64,000 bases of DNA from NCBI GenBank assembly GCA_008828725.1, contig MEHQ01000572.1:262692-326691 (forward strand), given 5' to 3'. The notes under the pieces are model-generated. The model saw only the letters and a list, made by a program, of their open reading frames with translations. It did not search any database and was not told the DNA's origin. Positions 45,111 to 55,600 of this stretch are shown piece by piece (the first letter of the stretch is position 1; every line of letters begins with the position of its first letter). The position numbers were made by a program, and so were the translations under genes. The stretch is from Saccharina japonica (lineage: Eukaryota; Sar; Phaeophyceae; Laminariales; Laminariaceae).

Positions 45111-45799
45111 GGTATACGTACAGTAGTGGTCTACAAAAGCGGCAGCTTTCGCTCAAAACGCGCTCGCTTCCTCTGAATTATGCCATAATGACCAAAAATT
45201 ACTGTTAATACTTCGAATATTAATATATTGCTGCTACTGCTGTATGTGTGTTTTTTTTTCTCCATACCTCCTGAAGGTGTTGCAGGAGGTCGAATCATGC
45301 ACCAGGTGCATATATATGAATACGTACCTGGCACGCACGTGCATACATATGTACATGCAGGTGTACGCGCTGGGATTTTAACGAAACAGACACAAACTCG
45401 AAGTTCATTTTTAATAAAAAAAATGAAAACTCGAATTTGAAGTTTTAAACCCAAGGTAATTTTGTATTCTAATTTGTATAGGTATCAAGGCTAGTTGCTA
45501 TGCAGTCGGATATATACGTGGATCGAAAAGGCCGATTTCCGATTGGAGACGCAATCGGGCTATCTTATACTGTTGAAAAATAGCCTTTTCGATCCCAACT
45601 TTTTCGATCGAGCAATCCGATCCACGCATGCATGCATCCCGTCGAAAATCTCGAGTCTTTCGACGGGATTCGTGGATTGAACTTCTCGATCGAAAACGTT
45701 TTGGAAGCCCACCACATCTCTCTCCACCCCTCCAAGGTATGGTCACACCACACAGCATCCTAAACACCTATCCGATGCTGGGTTGACTGCTCTACTGCT

Positions 45800-45810
45800 G
45801 ATGATGCTCT

Positions 45811-45842
<32 letters not shown>

Positions 45843-45845
45843 CGC
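45800..45845. repeat. (CTG)n microsatellite
   Basis: About eleven CTG triplets at the edge of a short GC-rich patch (45796-45920). Confidence 0.92.
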
Positions 45846-45991
45846 AGCGCAGCGCCTCCTAGAACCCGCGAGCACAGAACAAAGCAGTTTTCAACTCTCG
45901 TATCAACCGCCGCCGGGAAGAGCACAAAAAAACTACAAAAAAACAAAAAATCCGATTGACGACATAGGAAAAAGCCATCCAGACACACCCC

Positions 45992-46137
45992 GTCGAATTT
46001 ATAGTCGATCGGAACCCGACTTTTTCGATCCTCCTAATCCGACGGCATAAGAATTAGCCTCTAAATTTCAGAGTGGACCGGAAACCGACTTTTTCGAATC
46101 CTTCAAATCCGACGGCATAATAATTAGCCTCTAAAGT
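45992..46137. repeat. Two-copy 75-bp tandem duplication
   Basis: Units share CGACTTTTTCGA.TCCT.., AATCCGACGGCATAA and AATTAGCCTCTAAA.TT. The GACTTTTTCGATC word also occurs at 45597-45610. Confidence 0.8.
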
Positions 46138-46496
46138 TGAGATTCTCATATGCTTCCGTTTTTTATTGTGGCGATGAACGAAACTCCAGCGATCCAGTTT
46201 CCCATCCAAGCAGCACGCCGCTGCTGTCACATTGAATGTGGGCACCCACGTACGATATTTTGTGAAAGTTGGGCAAGTTCAAGTTACGAGCGCGAGTAAG
46301 TAGTAGTGCGGTATTCGAAAATCCACAACGTAAAACATGTGTGCGAGTGTAGTACGGTGTGATACGTTGTTATAATAATAGCACACGTCGTGCGGTAAAT
46401 TCGAAAACCCACTACGTACGTACGACGTAAGAGTACGTACGCATGGAGCGGTGTATCTATCTGTCTGCTCGTTACGTACCAGGTATATAATTCGCG

Positions 46497-46982
46497 GGGC
46501 CATACCATAGCAAATAGGACCTACGGCGGTACAGACAAAAACCTACCGAGGGTATATATTTCCCTATTTTTACGAACAAGGATTGGCCCTTATTTTTTCT
46601 TCCCCCACAAATAGACACACACTTCCTGAATTCTACAGCCTCAGATTGTGTCCCCCTCATACGGGATGTACATCCTACATGAGGACATATAAAATCCGTA
46701 AGTACGCGCGATCGAAGTATTACACTCAGCTAGCAAAGATGAGTTTCGACGAAATCCTCGAGCTCACAGCTGTTTTTTTTTTTTTTTTTTTTAATATATA
46801 GGCCTACCGCACACACAAAAACCTACACATTTCCTTATTTTTACTTTTAACCCTTTTAGGACTGCAGACCCGTTTTGGGGACAATCCACTTTAATTCTAA
46901 GTAATTTGTCCCCAAAACGGGACTCCAGTCCTGTAAGGGTTAATAACAAGAATTGGTCCTATTTTTACTATGGTCCCCCGTA
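46497..46982. mobile_element. Nested cluster: family A, G, A with family C inside
   Basis: Order: a family A left portion (46497-46590); a family G half-element ending in poly-T (46600-46795); then a second family A copy (46797-46982). In the latter, TTCCTTATTTTTAC and AACAAGAATTGGTCC are separated by a complete family C element (46847-46943, TTAA on both sides). Confidence 0.78.
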
Positions 46983-47237
46983 AAAGTTATGTTCAAAGAA
47001 GGGTGTGGCATGTCCTGTGCTCCCTGTGCTCGCGTTGATGTGGTACTCGCTACGTCGTAGCGCTGGCGGCTCACGGCTCTTTTTGAGGTGGTTGGCGAGA
47101 TTCGACGGGCAACATTCTCAATACGATGCGCACCCATTTATTGTTTGTGTTAATCTGGTCCTAGGTATATATCACATGACCTTGAGTAAATAGGGGGGGA
47201 CCTACGGCGGTGTCCTACGGCACACACAAAAAAACTA

Positions 47238-47316
47238 CCACTGTGTACCAAAATATAAGCACCTTTTATACATTAATATTCAATACAAACGTTGCTTATA
47301 TTTAGGGACAGAGTGG
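47238..47316. mobile_element. Family B Stowaway-like MITE
   Basis: CCACTGTGTACCAAAATATA and TATATTTAGGGACAGAGTGG. It sits against the left half of a family A copy (47185-47236), apparently interrupting it. Confidence 0.75.
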
Positions 47317-47611
47317 TGTATTACGTACCAATTTTTGTTGTGAATCTGGTGCCAGGTATCGCATATTAACAAACATACGACGTTGGAATATCGAACAAGA
47401 TTTGTGTTCGATATATACGATATCGATACACAAAAAATACTATGATAATATCACTAGTCGATGCGTACGATTTTGATAGTTGATACCAGGTACCTGGTAT
47501 ATATATATACGTCGTACCTTTCGTTCAGTATGATATGATATCAATATGAAAAAACACGGGGATGCCAGGGGATATGGTGGAGGGCAAAACACATTCAATA
47601 GATATACAGTA

Positions 47612-47784
47612 CAGGACACCTACAATAATAAGAAACAGGAAATCTATTCCAGGCTGGGTTTCTTATTCGAGAGAGGGTGCTTTTTACACTAATTTCAAGA
47701 TAACGACTCCATAATTTCTTATTTTCGTCTAAATCTCAGCCTGGCTTTCTTATTTGCCTGTTTCTTACTACAGTAGGTGTCCTG
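47612..47784. mobile_element. Family E pogo-like MITE
   Basis: CAGGACACCTACAATAATAA and GTTTCTTACTACAGTAGGTGTCCTG ends. Interior as at 26686 but in the opposite orientation. Confidence 0.75.
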
Positions 47785-48408
47785 CACAGTATATGATACG
47801 ATATATCGAAAGCTCCAATTGGAAAGTTCGACATTTCGATATACCGAAAGTGCTATATATCGAAAGCTCGATAGTTCGGTTTACATCGAAAAAATCTATA
47901 CGATATCCAAACCTAACCAGATGCCACCTGGAATTGTTAGCTGTAAATGTAAAGGATCGTTTGGGTTTTTCATACCCCCAACACCAAATTGTTCCTTATA
48001 TTTCCGGACAGATTCATATCAATAGTTAGTATGTACCACATCGATAAATCGGAGGCGAAATTACTGCTGCAGTTGCTTTTTTCAGTGTTCACGGCCTCGG
48101 ATCGGAGCCGATCCATCCCATTCAATCGATACCATAATCGAAAAATCGAACCAAATTGAGCCGACTTTTGCTGATCTGTTAATAACGTACTGTAGTTCAA
48201 CGGCTATCTTGTCCCCCTGCAACCCCCTCCACCAGCCGGCGGGGGGGGGTAGGGGTGGTCAGTTGGGGCTCGATTCGCTCGCTCAACTATGCATGTCTCG
48301 ATCAATCAACGGAGCAGAATTATCGAAGAAGAACGATTGATCGACTTTTCGCCGAAAATGATCAAAATTGAATGGAAATTTGGCTCCGGTTCGCGGCCCT
48401 ACGCGATA

Positions 48409-48487
48409 CCACTTTGACCCGGAATATAAGGAACGTTTTTACATTAACATGTATTTGAAATGGTGCTTATATTTGGGTTCAGAGTGG
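48409..48487. mobile_element. Family B Stowaway-like MITE
   Basis: CCACTTTGACCCGGAATATA and TTATATTTGGGTTCAGAGTGG; TA flanks. Confidence 0.75.
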
Positions 48488-48507
48488 TATTCTTTTTGTA
48501 GTAGAGT

Positions 48508-48699
48508 AAAGGTCCCTCTATAGTGCCGGTATGTATGTATGTATAATATGTATGCGCCAGCCAAGAATACCGGCACTATATATAGCGGCAACCGGCACCA
48601 CTACTCCGCACATCTTGCTCTGCCAAGGGATTTATTTCACAGGCACTATAGCGGGCAGCCGGCGCTACTCATCCGGCGCTAAAGAGGGACCACTACGTG
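48508..48699. mobile_element. Family M TIR element
   Basis: Left AAAGGTCCCTCTATAGTGCC and right GGCGCTAAAGAGGGACCAC. Internal ACCGGCACTATATATAGCGG and CACAGGCACTATAGCGGGCA. Related pieces are near 10220-10440, 10800-10850, 35255-35310 and 36950-37020. Confidence 0.65.
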
Positions 48700-49230
48700 C
48701 TGCTGTCGAGTATACCACAGCAGTAGTATGCATCCTACCAGGTACATCATTTTATTTCTGTTACTGATAAAACTATCATAGCATTGGCAAATGGGTGCAG
48801 AAACCGTCGAGCTCTTGTAGACCCGTGCCTGAAACAAGAGTGTATGGGAAAAAGCAAGCTTGCAGCAGCACAAAGAGAGTCAAAGGAGGGCTGGGCAACA
48901 AGCTATTTACTACTGGCGAGGCATTGTCTCGTCTCCTTCCTGGAGTGGCATCTGGGATGACGATGGCATGGAGATAGCCCTTGGCCATACGTATCTAACC
49001 CGCCCCTGCTCAAATTTCCCAGGGGACAGCAACTTTATTTGCCTTGAAATGCCTTGACTGATACCAAACTATATACTAGTTTTTAGTGTGGATCACGCGG
49101 CCGTACGCCCTTTGGCAGCGCACGTTTTACCTTGCTTGACATGTCTCTTATTAATGACATATTTACCCCCTGCTGAGTTATAGGGGGGGGGTTAAGGGAT
49201 GACGGTGTACCGTCGTGTAACTCGCAACGT

Positions 49231-49232
<2 letters not shown>

Positions 49233-49275
<43 letters not shown>

Positions 49276-49300
49276 TTGCCGGCCCCCCCCCCCCCCCCCC
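49233..49300. repeat. Poly-C runs (43 nt and 18 nt)
   Basis: Two long C runs separated by TTGCCGG. A comparable run of about 50 nt is at 63310-63359. Confidence 0.9.
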
Positions 49301-49376
49301 CGAATGATTTTCCCAGCCGCTTTTCTCGCCAACTGGAAGGACTACCGGGTGGCCTCGTACGTATACACTAGCGGCC

Positions 49377-49537
49377 CTCTCATAAGAAAGTGCCCCACAA
49401 GAAACTCAGCCTAAACATTACGGGGGAAATAAGAAAGTCGACTGCTATTATACTGAAGTTAGTGTGGGACACACCCCTTTCTCAAATAAGAAAGTCAGCC
49501 TCAGCCCGATTTCTGGTTTCTTATGAGCGGGCCGGTA
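49377..49537. mobile_element. Family E-like element
   Basis: GCCCTCTCATAAGAAAGTGC and GGTTTCTTATGAGCGGGCC ends. The interior matches family E (GAAGTTAGTGTGGGACACAC, CTCAAATAAGAAAGTCAGCC) but the termini differ. Confidence 0.62.
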
Positions 49538-49944
49538 CTGTATATCTCCACCGCAACTTCTGTCAAAAGTGCTCACGCGGCCGAGGCACCGTAGCAGCAG
49601 CAGAAGCACAGCCTGTGATGCTGTTGCAAGAAGGAAGGATGGGGTTAAAATTGGCACACGAAGTGTGGTAAGCTTTTTGTTTTTACCAATCCTCCGGAGG
49701 ATGTAAAATATATACGTACGGTATTTGTATGTATCGCGAAAAAAAACGCTCAAATGCACGTGTAAGAAAAGCTGCCGAGCTCTCTCCAAGCAGCAGCTGC
49801 AATTTTTGTACACTTATTTATATAGAGATATATACAAGTACAAGTACAAATACTAAAGCCAAGCGATGCCTCTAATATGTGGAAACATCTCGACGAGGTC
49901 TCTCCAAGGTCGCTCGTTTTTAGGTGTGATAAAGCTTTTGGTTT

Positions 49945-50415
49945 TCAGGAAATCGGCTCGGAAATGCACACCCCAGGGGATGATGGGCTATCCGGCGTTA
50001 TATACCAGGTACTCGTACACTGCAAGGAGCTTGACAACACGCTAGCGGCATGATATATATATATATACATTTGATCGGCTCTTAAATGCACACCCCAGGA
50101 GGTGTGCTATCTGGAGTTATATACCAGATACACTGCAAGGAGTTTTACGACACGCTAGCGGCATGATAAATACACTTCTGATCGGCTCGGAAATGCACCC
50201 CCAGGGGATGTGCTATCTGACGTTATGTACCAGGTACACTGCAAGAAGTTTTACAACACGCTAGCGTCATGATAAACACACTTCTGGTCGGCTCTCAAAT
50301 GCACCCCCAGGGGGTGTGCTATCTGGCGTTATATACCAGGTATATACTTCGTACGGTATTTAGTACCAGGTACGTACACTGCAAGGAGTTTTACAACACG
50401 CTAGCGGCACGATAG
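49945..50415. repeat. Tandem array, about 110-bp unit, 4 copies
   Basis: Units share GATCGGCTC..AAATGCAC, CCCCAGG.G.TGTGCTATCTGG, CGTTATATACCAGGTA and CACTGCAAGGAGTTTTACAACACGCTAGCGGCATGATA-like segments. Confidence 0.9.
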
Positions 50416-50429
50416 ATACACTGTTTTTA

Positions 50430-50900
50430 TCAGTGTTGGATATCGTTTTTCGGAAGTTTCGATATATTGAAATATCGATTTTTCGGTATATCAAAACATC
50501 GAACTTTCGATACTTCGAAGTGTACCGACTTATCGAACTTTCGATATATGGAAATATCGAACTGTCGATATGTATCGTGTCGAGCGTGTTTTGCCCTCTC
50601 CATCAATCCCCTCCCTGGCATCCATCCCGGTGCTTCTTTTTCAGCAGATATAATACACATTGAACGAAAGCTACAGCTTCATTCAATCTGTCAAATATCG
50701 AAATCGTATCGTTTTTTTCCGTGTACATGTAAATATCGGTATCGTATCGAAGTCGATGTTTCTTTTTCAGCAGATATACTACACATTGAACGAAAGCTAA
50801 AGCTTCATTCAATCTATCAAATATCGAAGTCGGATTTTTTTTTCGTGTACATGTAAATATCGGTATCGTATCGAAGTCGATGTATCGATCGATATCCAAC
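50430..50900. repeat. TATCGAAA-rich tract with a 128-bp tandem duplication
   Basis: Dense ATATCGAA/TTCGATAT words (50445-50575). These are followed by two copies (50635 and 50762) of TTTTTCAGCAGATATA.TACACATTGAACGAAAGCTA...AATATCGGTATCGTATCGAAGTCGATGT. A similar TCGATA-rich tract lies at 47800-47905. Confidence 0.85.
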
Positions 50901-51112
50901 ACTCTTGTAGTACGTATTGATAAACATGCTCGTAATTGGAGATCGCTCACCTTGGAGTAGACGGTTGGTGAGTGAGACCTCGTGTTTGATTTTTTTTTGT
51001 ACCGTATACGAGTAGCACGCAAGATGAGGCAGCACATGACATGGAGGCGAGCTTCGGGGCTGATTTCCTCCAGAACATAGAGGGGGAGGGGGGAGGGCAC
51101 GCAAAACGATAA

Positions 51113-51400
51113 ATGGTGGCTTTGGCAATATCTTGTCGAGATCTTTCCAGTGCTTTTTGGCAATATCTTGTCGAGATCTTCCCAGTGCTTTTTGGCACTA
51201 TCTTGTCGAGATCTTTTTCCAGTGCTTTTTGGCTATATCTTGTCGAGATCTTTCCAGTGCTTTTTGGCAATATCTTGTCGAGATCTTTCCAATGCTTTTG
51301 GGCAATATCTTGTGGAGATATTTCCGTTTTGGCAATATTTTGTCGAGATCTTTTCAGTGCTTTTTGGCAATATCTTGTCGAGATCTTTCCGTAGACGTGT
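51113..51400. repeat. 35-bp tandem array, 8 copies
   Basis: Unit TTTTTGGCAATATCTTGTCG + AGATCTTTCCAGTGC with few substitutions; copies 6 and 8 are shortened at the end. Confidence 0.95.
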
Positions 51401-51461
51401 CTCCCGGTGTTTGCGCTCTTGCCGTCATTGAGCGAAAACGAGCTCGGAAATTCGTCTAAGG

Positions 51462-51556
51462 GCGTGTGTCATCTTATCACCGGGGTGTGTTATCTTATCA
51501 CCGGGGGGTGTTTTATTATCACCGGGGGGTGTTTTATTATCAACGGGGTGTGTTAT
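51462..51556. repeat. 23-bp tandem array, 4 copies
   Basis: Units of GGTGTGT(C/T)ATCTTATCACCGGG type, drifting to GGTGTTTTATTATCACCGGG. Confidence 0.88.
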
Positions 51557-51656
51557 ACTGTGTTTGAATGGATAAAAAAACGGTATAATATATACATATA
51601 CGTAGCGTCTTTGGGCTTATTTTATGCCCCCGGGAATTATATCGAGTACCGGTGTA

Positions 51657-51735
51657 CCACTCTGTTCCGAAATATAAGCACCTTTTTTAGATTAAAATTC
51701 AATGAAATCGGTGCTTATATTTCGGGACAGAGTGG
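51657..51735. mobile_element. Family B Stowaway-like MITE, best copy
   Basis: CCACTCTGTTCCGAAATATA and TATATTTCGGGACAGAGTGG, flanked by TA on both sides; interior AGCACC..GGTGCT then ATTAAAATTCAAT. The closest known resemblance is the CTCCCTCCGTCCCAAAATA-type termini of plant Stowaway elements (by memory of the family). Confidence 0.82.
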
Positions 51736-51879
51736 TATATGTTTCATTGAGTTTCAAACGACACCCTTAGCTGCTGCTGTAGGATCGATAATTTTGTCGA
51801 ATATTTATGTTTTTGCGAAAGCTGTGTGCGATACTTGCGCGGCTCAGACAGATCATGATCTTCTGTGGATCATCGATTC

Positions 51880-52075
51880 CCACTAAATGATCTACAGTAG
51901 ATATCCCTGATCTGTACGATCTTTAGGATATGTATGATGTGTATGATCTGTATGACCCAGCTCACTTTGAAGGGTGGAAGCGATAAAATCTGCACGATCT
52001 ATAGGTCATATTTGGCCGTGGGTTGGATCTGTGCTGTACAAATCCCTCCACAGCACCTCAAAACGGTAGGGTAGG
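51880..52075. other. GATC-rich AT patch
   Basis: Repeated GATCTGTACGATCTTTAGGATATGTATGATGTGTATGATCTGTATGA-type words, related to the GATC arrays at 2949 and 38075 but not a clean tandem array. Confidence 0.6.
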
Positions 52076-52080
52076 GAAGT

Positions 52081-52426
52081 CGCCCTTACCGCAATTCTGA
52101 ATTATTATATAGGATACAGTATAGAAATCGGGGACTTGGTTGTGGCCCGCGTGTGGTTCCAGTATTATGATACCGAAAGTTTAGAAAAACGCCGAAAACA
52201 CTACTTTAGACCCTAACCCTAACCCTAACCCTAACCCTAACCCTAACCCCAACCCCGTCCCCTAATTACCGTCCCCGCCCCGACCCTTATGAGCTTTGTC
52301 TCGAAAAAATCAGGCCTTTTTTTTTCTTTTGAAAAATTGGTCGACCACACTAAAAGGTATATAATAAAATATTCCCCGATTTCCATACTTTATCCTAGAT
52401 AATAATTCAGTGGTGCGGTAAAGGCT
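52081..52426. mobile_element. Family H TIR element with CCCTAA cargo, copy 2
   Basis: Same TIRs as copy 1 (CCTTACCGCAATTCTGAATT; AATTCAGTGGTGCGGTAAAGG). The interior has an uninterrupted run of six CCCTAA units (52210-52247) then CCCC/CGTCC variants. Confidence 0.88.
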
Positions 52427-52523
52427 ACTGGGGTAGGGTCTAGATTATCCAGGGTGAGGATACTTCGGTCCCGCTGGGGTGTATGACTTCGTGAAGGGTC
52501 GTGTTGGTCGGTGAGCCCCCTGG

Positions 52524-52838
52524 GTGATAGTACTCTCCCGCTGGACGTACAAGGAGGAACGGGATGTGTTAGAAGAGGAAGTGAGGAAAATAGACGAATG
52601 TAACATGGAAAAGTTTGGTAGACTAGATAGTAGCGGCGAAACGATCGCTATCTTAGGAGATAGATGGTGGCCACAGGCGGCGAAACAGGAAGGGGATAGG
52701 ACTAGCAAAAAAAAAAGCTTCGTAATGTACCTGGTATGGAAACAACGTAATGGTCGTCCAACTGTTGGAGGTGTGTCCATATTGGAAGTGGGAACGGTGC
52801 TCCGGCTCGAAAGGGATGCGTGGTCAGTGTTCGAATGA
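52524..52838 (+). CDS. Unassigned ORF, weak
   Basis: 104 codons with a protein-like composition at the start: a charged, helix-prone WTYKEERDVLEEEVRKIDEC segment, then GETIAILGDRWWPQAAKQ. The last dozen codons are translated family-I repeat (CTCGAAAGGGATGCGTGGTC), so any original gene is cut off here. No family recognised; could be a relic of a transposon protein. Confidence 0.2.
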   Translation: MIVLSRWTYKEERDVLEEEVRKIDECNMEKFGRLDSSGETIAILGDRWWPQAAKQEGDRTSKKKSFVMYLVWKQRNGRPTVGGVSILEVGTVLRLERDAWSVFE

Positions 52839-53010
52839 CTACATAAGGCAAGCAACAAATGAGCACCCCCCCCCCCTTGGTGCAAGCAATGTCTGCCTGG
52901 TTGGTGAAAACCCAACGTGCTCCGTCCCGGCATTGTGATGCGAGGGTCTATGGTCATATGACTACGGCCGTGCACGACATGAGTACACCCCCCCCCCCTC
53001 CTGGGTGACA
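52795..53010. mobile_element. Family I dispersed repeat pair
   Basis: Two related modules in tandem. The first is CTCGAAAGGGATGCGTGGTC..AAATGAGCACCCCCCC; the second is GTGCAAGCAATGTCTGCCTG..ACGACATGAGTACACCCCCC. The same modules are at 950-1060, 1610-1680, 54825-54900 and, inverted and in tandem, 60180-60325. Confidence 0.7.
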
Positions 53011-53381
53011 GTGCCAGAGGGTCAACGGGACGAAATTATTAAAAACAGTCAGGGCGTGTCTTAAGTTAACCCTACTTGACGTTGTGGGACCTAAACGAGA
53101 GGCTGTTCGTGGTCGCTCGTTCGGTTCTTGTTGTTACCGTAAGTCGTGGTTGTGGTTGGTCTTGTGGTGTTCTCGCGTTAATTAACCGCCAACGATATAG
53201 TCGTGGGTCACAGGACAGGCTTCCAAAAAAAACTCTGGGAGTGGAATGAATACCTCAGGAACAATCTATATAGGTACGAAGAAAGACGTGTTTCTATATT
53301 TCAAAAATGAAAAAGCAACAGCTGTGAGAACGAGGATTTCGTTGAAAACTCAGATTTGCTACGTATACATCATATAATGGG

Positions 53382-53691
53382 GCGTGCGTTATGTGCAGGT
53401 TGCACCTGCAAAAGTTTTTGTGCAGGCTGTGTGTAGCAATTTCATCCTTGCCCGTCGACCCAGACCAAGCCAACCCCAGACAAACCCCTAACCATAACCC
53501 TAACCCGAACCCGAACCCCAACCCCGTGGGGAGCACGAGGTCGGCAGGGGCAGCCACGCGGCTCCGCCGCGTGTTTTGATGGCATTTTTTCCGAAAAAAA
53601 AAAAACATGCGGCCCAAAAGGCCAGCCTCCACATTAAAAGCAGCATCCTGCACAAAAACTTTTGCAGGTGCAACCTGCACACAGTACGCGT
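53382..53691. mobile_element. Mutator-like MITE with telomere-like cargo
   Basis: A 310-bp element with near-perfect inverted ends of about 45 bp. The core TGTGCAGGTTGCACCTGCAA and AAGTTTTTGTGCAGG is perfect on both sides. It is flanked by an 11-bp direct repeat CATATAATGGG (53371-53381 and 53692-53702). A 9-11 bp duplication with long TIRs points to the Mutator superfamily. The interior holds CCCTAACCCTAAC/CCCGAAC repeats (53487-53525) and a GCCACGCGGCTCCGCCGCGTG hairpin. Confidence 0.82.
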
Positions 53692-53798
53692 CATATAATG
53701 GGTCCATGCGGAATCCTGGGCTTCGCCTGCCAAATCGGTACGAACGGTGGTAGTATTATATACATATATATATATATATTTATATCCTTTTATTATTA

Positions 53799-53910
53799 CG
53801 GGGGGGGCCATAGTAAATGCTAGTAAATAGGACCTACGGAGCACACAAAAACCTATACATTTCCCTGTTTTTACTCATAACATTTGGTCCTATTTACTAT
53901 GACCCCCCCT
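53799..53910. mobile_element. Family A MITE
   Basis: CGGGGGGGGCCATAGTAAAT and CCTATTTACTATGACCCCCC. Confidence 0.78.
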
Positions 53911-53937
53911 GACAATAGCGCATGCCACGACACAATG

Positions 53938-53964
53938 ACAACAACAGAACAACAACAACAACAG

Positions 53965-54029
<65 letters not shown>

Positions 54030-54042
54030 CCACAATAACAAC
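53938..54042. repeat. (AAC)n microsatellite
   Basis: About 30 AAC triplets with few interruptions. Confidence 0.95.
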
Positions 54043-54184
54043 AGCGTGTTGATCCGCAGTTCGTGGTCCCACCTCTATCTCTAATCTCTCCCGTGGTGTC
54101 CATCCATCTACAGCAAACAAACAAGGGTTTTTTTTGTTTGTTTGTGCGCGTTTTAGTCGGACCGGCCGTTCGGTCCTCTCCTTT

Positions 54185-54645
54185 AGCCAATAAAAAAAGG
54201 GAGGTAACAGGGATTTAAATCTTAGACAAACAATAATTGAGGTCACAGGGATTTAAAATCTTGCACAAGAAAAAAGGGAGGTCACAGGGACTTGAAATCT
54301 CAAGACAAGAAAAAAAAGGAAAGTCACAGGGATTTAAATCTTAAGACAAGAAAAAAGGGAGGTAATATAATACGAGGGACTTTAAATCTTAGACAAGAAA
54401 AAAAGGAAAGTCACAGGGATTTAAATATTGAGACAAGAAAAAGGGGAGGTCATAGGGACTTGAAATGTTAGACAAGAAAAAAGGGAGGTCACAGGGACTT
54501 GAAAAGCTTAAGACAAGAAAAAAGGAAGTTCACAGGGACTTGAAATCTCAAGACAAGAAAATAAAGGAGAAGTAACAGGGACTTACTACTGTACATCTTA
54601 AGACAAGAAAAGGAAGGAAAAGTCACAGGGACTTGATGTAAATCT
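54185..54645. repeat. Tandem array, about 40-bp unit, about 11 copies
   Basis: Unit GACAAGAAAAAAGGGAGGTC + ACAGGGACTTGAAATCTTAA, with variable A-run length and TTTAAATC/TTGAAATC alternatives. Confidence 0.93.
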
Positions 54646-55006
54646 TGCTCTTCCTATATAGATATGTCACTGTTTAGCTCGGGCTGCATGGAATCTATTG
54701 AATAGTCGCCTTCAATACGCACGTACGATATAATAACCAAATCGGTACCAATTCGTCCGGCAAATAATATTCCATTGGGCTCGTTCCTATTCTTTTTGGA
54801 AGGGGGAGCGGGGGGGCGCGGGGGGGCGTACTCATTTGTTGCTTGCCTTAGTCATTTGACCATTGACCACGCATCCCTTTTTTCGAGACTTTTTGGGAGG
54901 GAGGGGGGGTTAAGACATGATGCGATGCCGCCATGCCCCCTCAGTCCAAAAATAATTTTCTCACACGGCGCACGGAGGCTGTTTTTTTTTTTTTTTCTGG
55001 TACATA

Positions 55007-55085
55007 CCACTCTGGGCGTAAATGTAAGGACCGCTTGGTCTTCATATTAGTGTATAAACGGCCCTTATATTTCCGCCCAGAGGGG
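55007..55085. mobile_element. Family B-related MITE
   Basis: CCACTCTGGGCGTAAATGTA and TATATTTCCGCCCAGAGGGG; a subfamily with GGGCG in place of GTCCC. A related half-copy is at 35095-35132. Confidence 0.7.
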
Positions 55086-55235
55086 TAGTTGAGAGTCTGG
55101 ATTCTGGATCCCAAACAGTTACCGGTACTCTAACGTACACACCTTGGGCTCACGTCCCGGTCAACTATTTTTTATTTTATTTTTCGTTTTGTGTGTTTTC
55201 TCCTCCGGCGGAATGGTAAAAAAGGTGAAAAAAAA

Positions 55236-55324
55236 GGCCTTAGAAAAGAACTGGTCCCACATGTTTGAGGACAAACTACTTGGAATTAGTGTGGGATTTG
55301 TTTGAAAAGTTCTTAATGGGTCAA
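55236..55324. mobile_element. Family D piggyBac-like MITE, eroded ends
   Basis: TTAGAAAAGAACTGGTCCCA, then TTGGAATTAGTGTGGGATTT, and AAGTTCTTAATGGGTCAA. Confidence 0.65.
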
Positions 55325-55459
55325 GCTCCCTACACTTCCACGTTCAAAATATGCCGTACAATTTTGGGGTGCTTTTTTATTTTTTTACGCTGCCGGAGGG
55401 GATTGAAAATCGTGTTTTGTCAGCCGATTTCTTGATTCGTTCAGTAGTGTTTTACTTGT

Positions 55460-55600
55460 ACGACGTGGCCCAGCTCCGACGACAAAAATGCTTGTTGATA
55501 GTCGACACAATACCTCCTCATTACGTCCTAGAACGTTCCGAGAAATTTCCCAAGCGGTTCGGGGTTAGGTTATATAGGGGTCAAGAGGTTAGGGTTGATA
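55460..55600. repeat. Family P dispersed repeat
   Basis: CGTGGCCCAGCTCCGACGAC, TTCCGAGAAATTTCCCAAGC and GGTTCGGGGTTAGG. Other copies: 5262, 55990-56215 (interrupted by a family A element) and 58870-58998 (inside TRAPPC2 intron 2). Confidence 0.65.

Noticed and set aside
49199-49414. Polyproline ORF
   Set aside because: Translation of poly-C.
51880-52075. Apparent promoter/operator palindromes around GATCATGATC
   Set aside because: Part of the dispersed GATC-rich repeats; no gene nearby to regulate other than the giant intron.
54185-54645. Possible CRISPR-like array of regularly spaced repeats
   Set aside because: The whole unit is repeated with no unique spacers, and the context is eukaryotic; same for 49945 and 51113.
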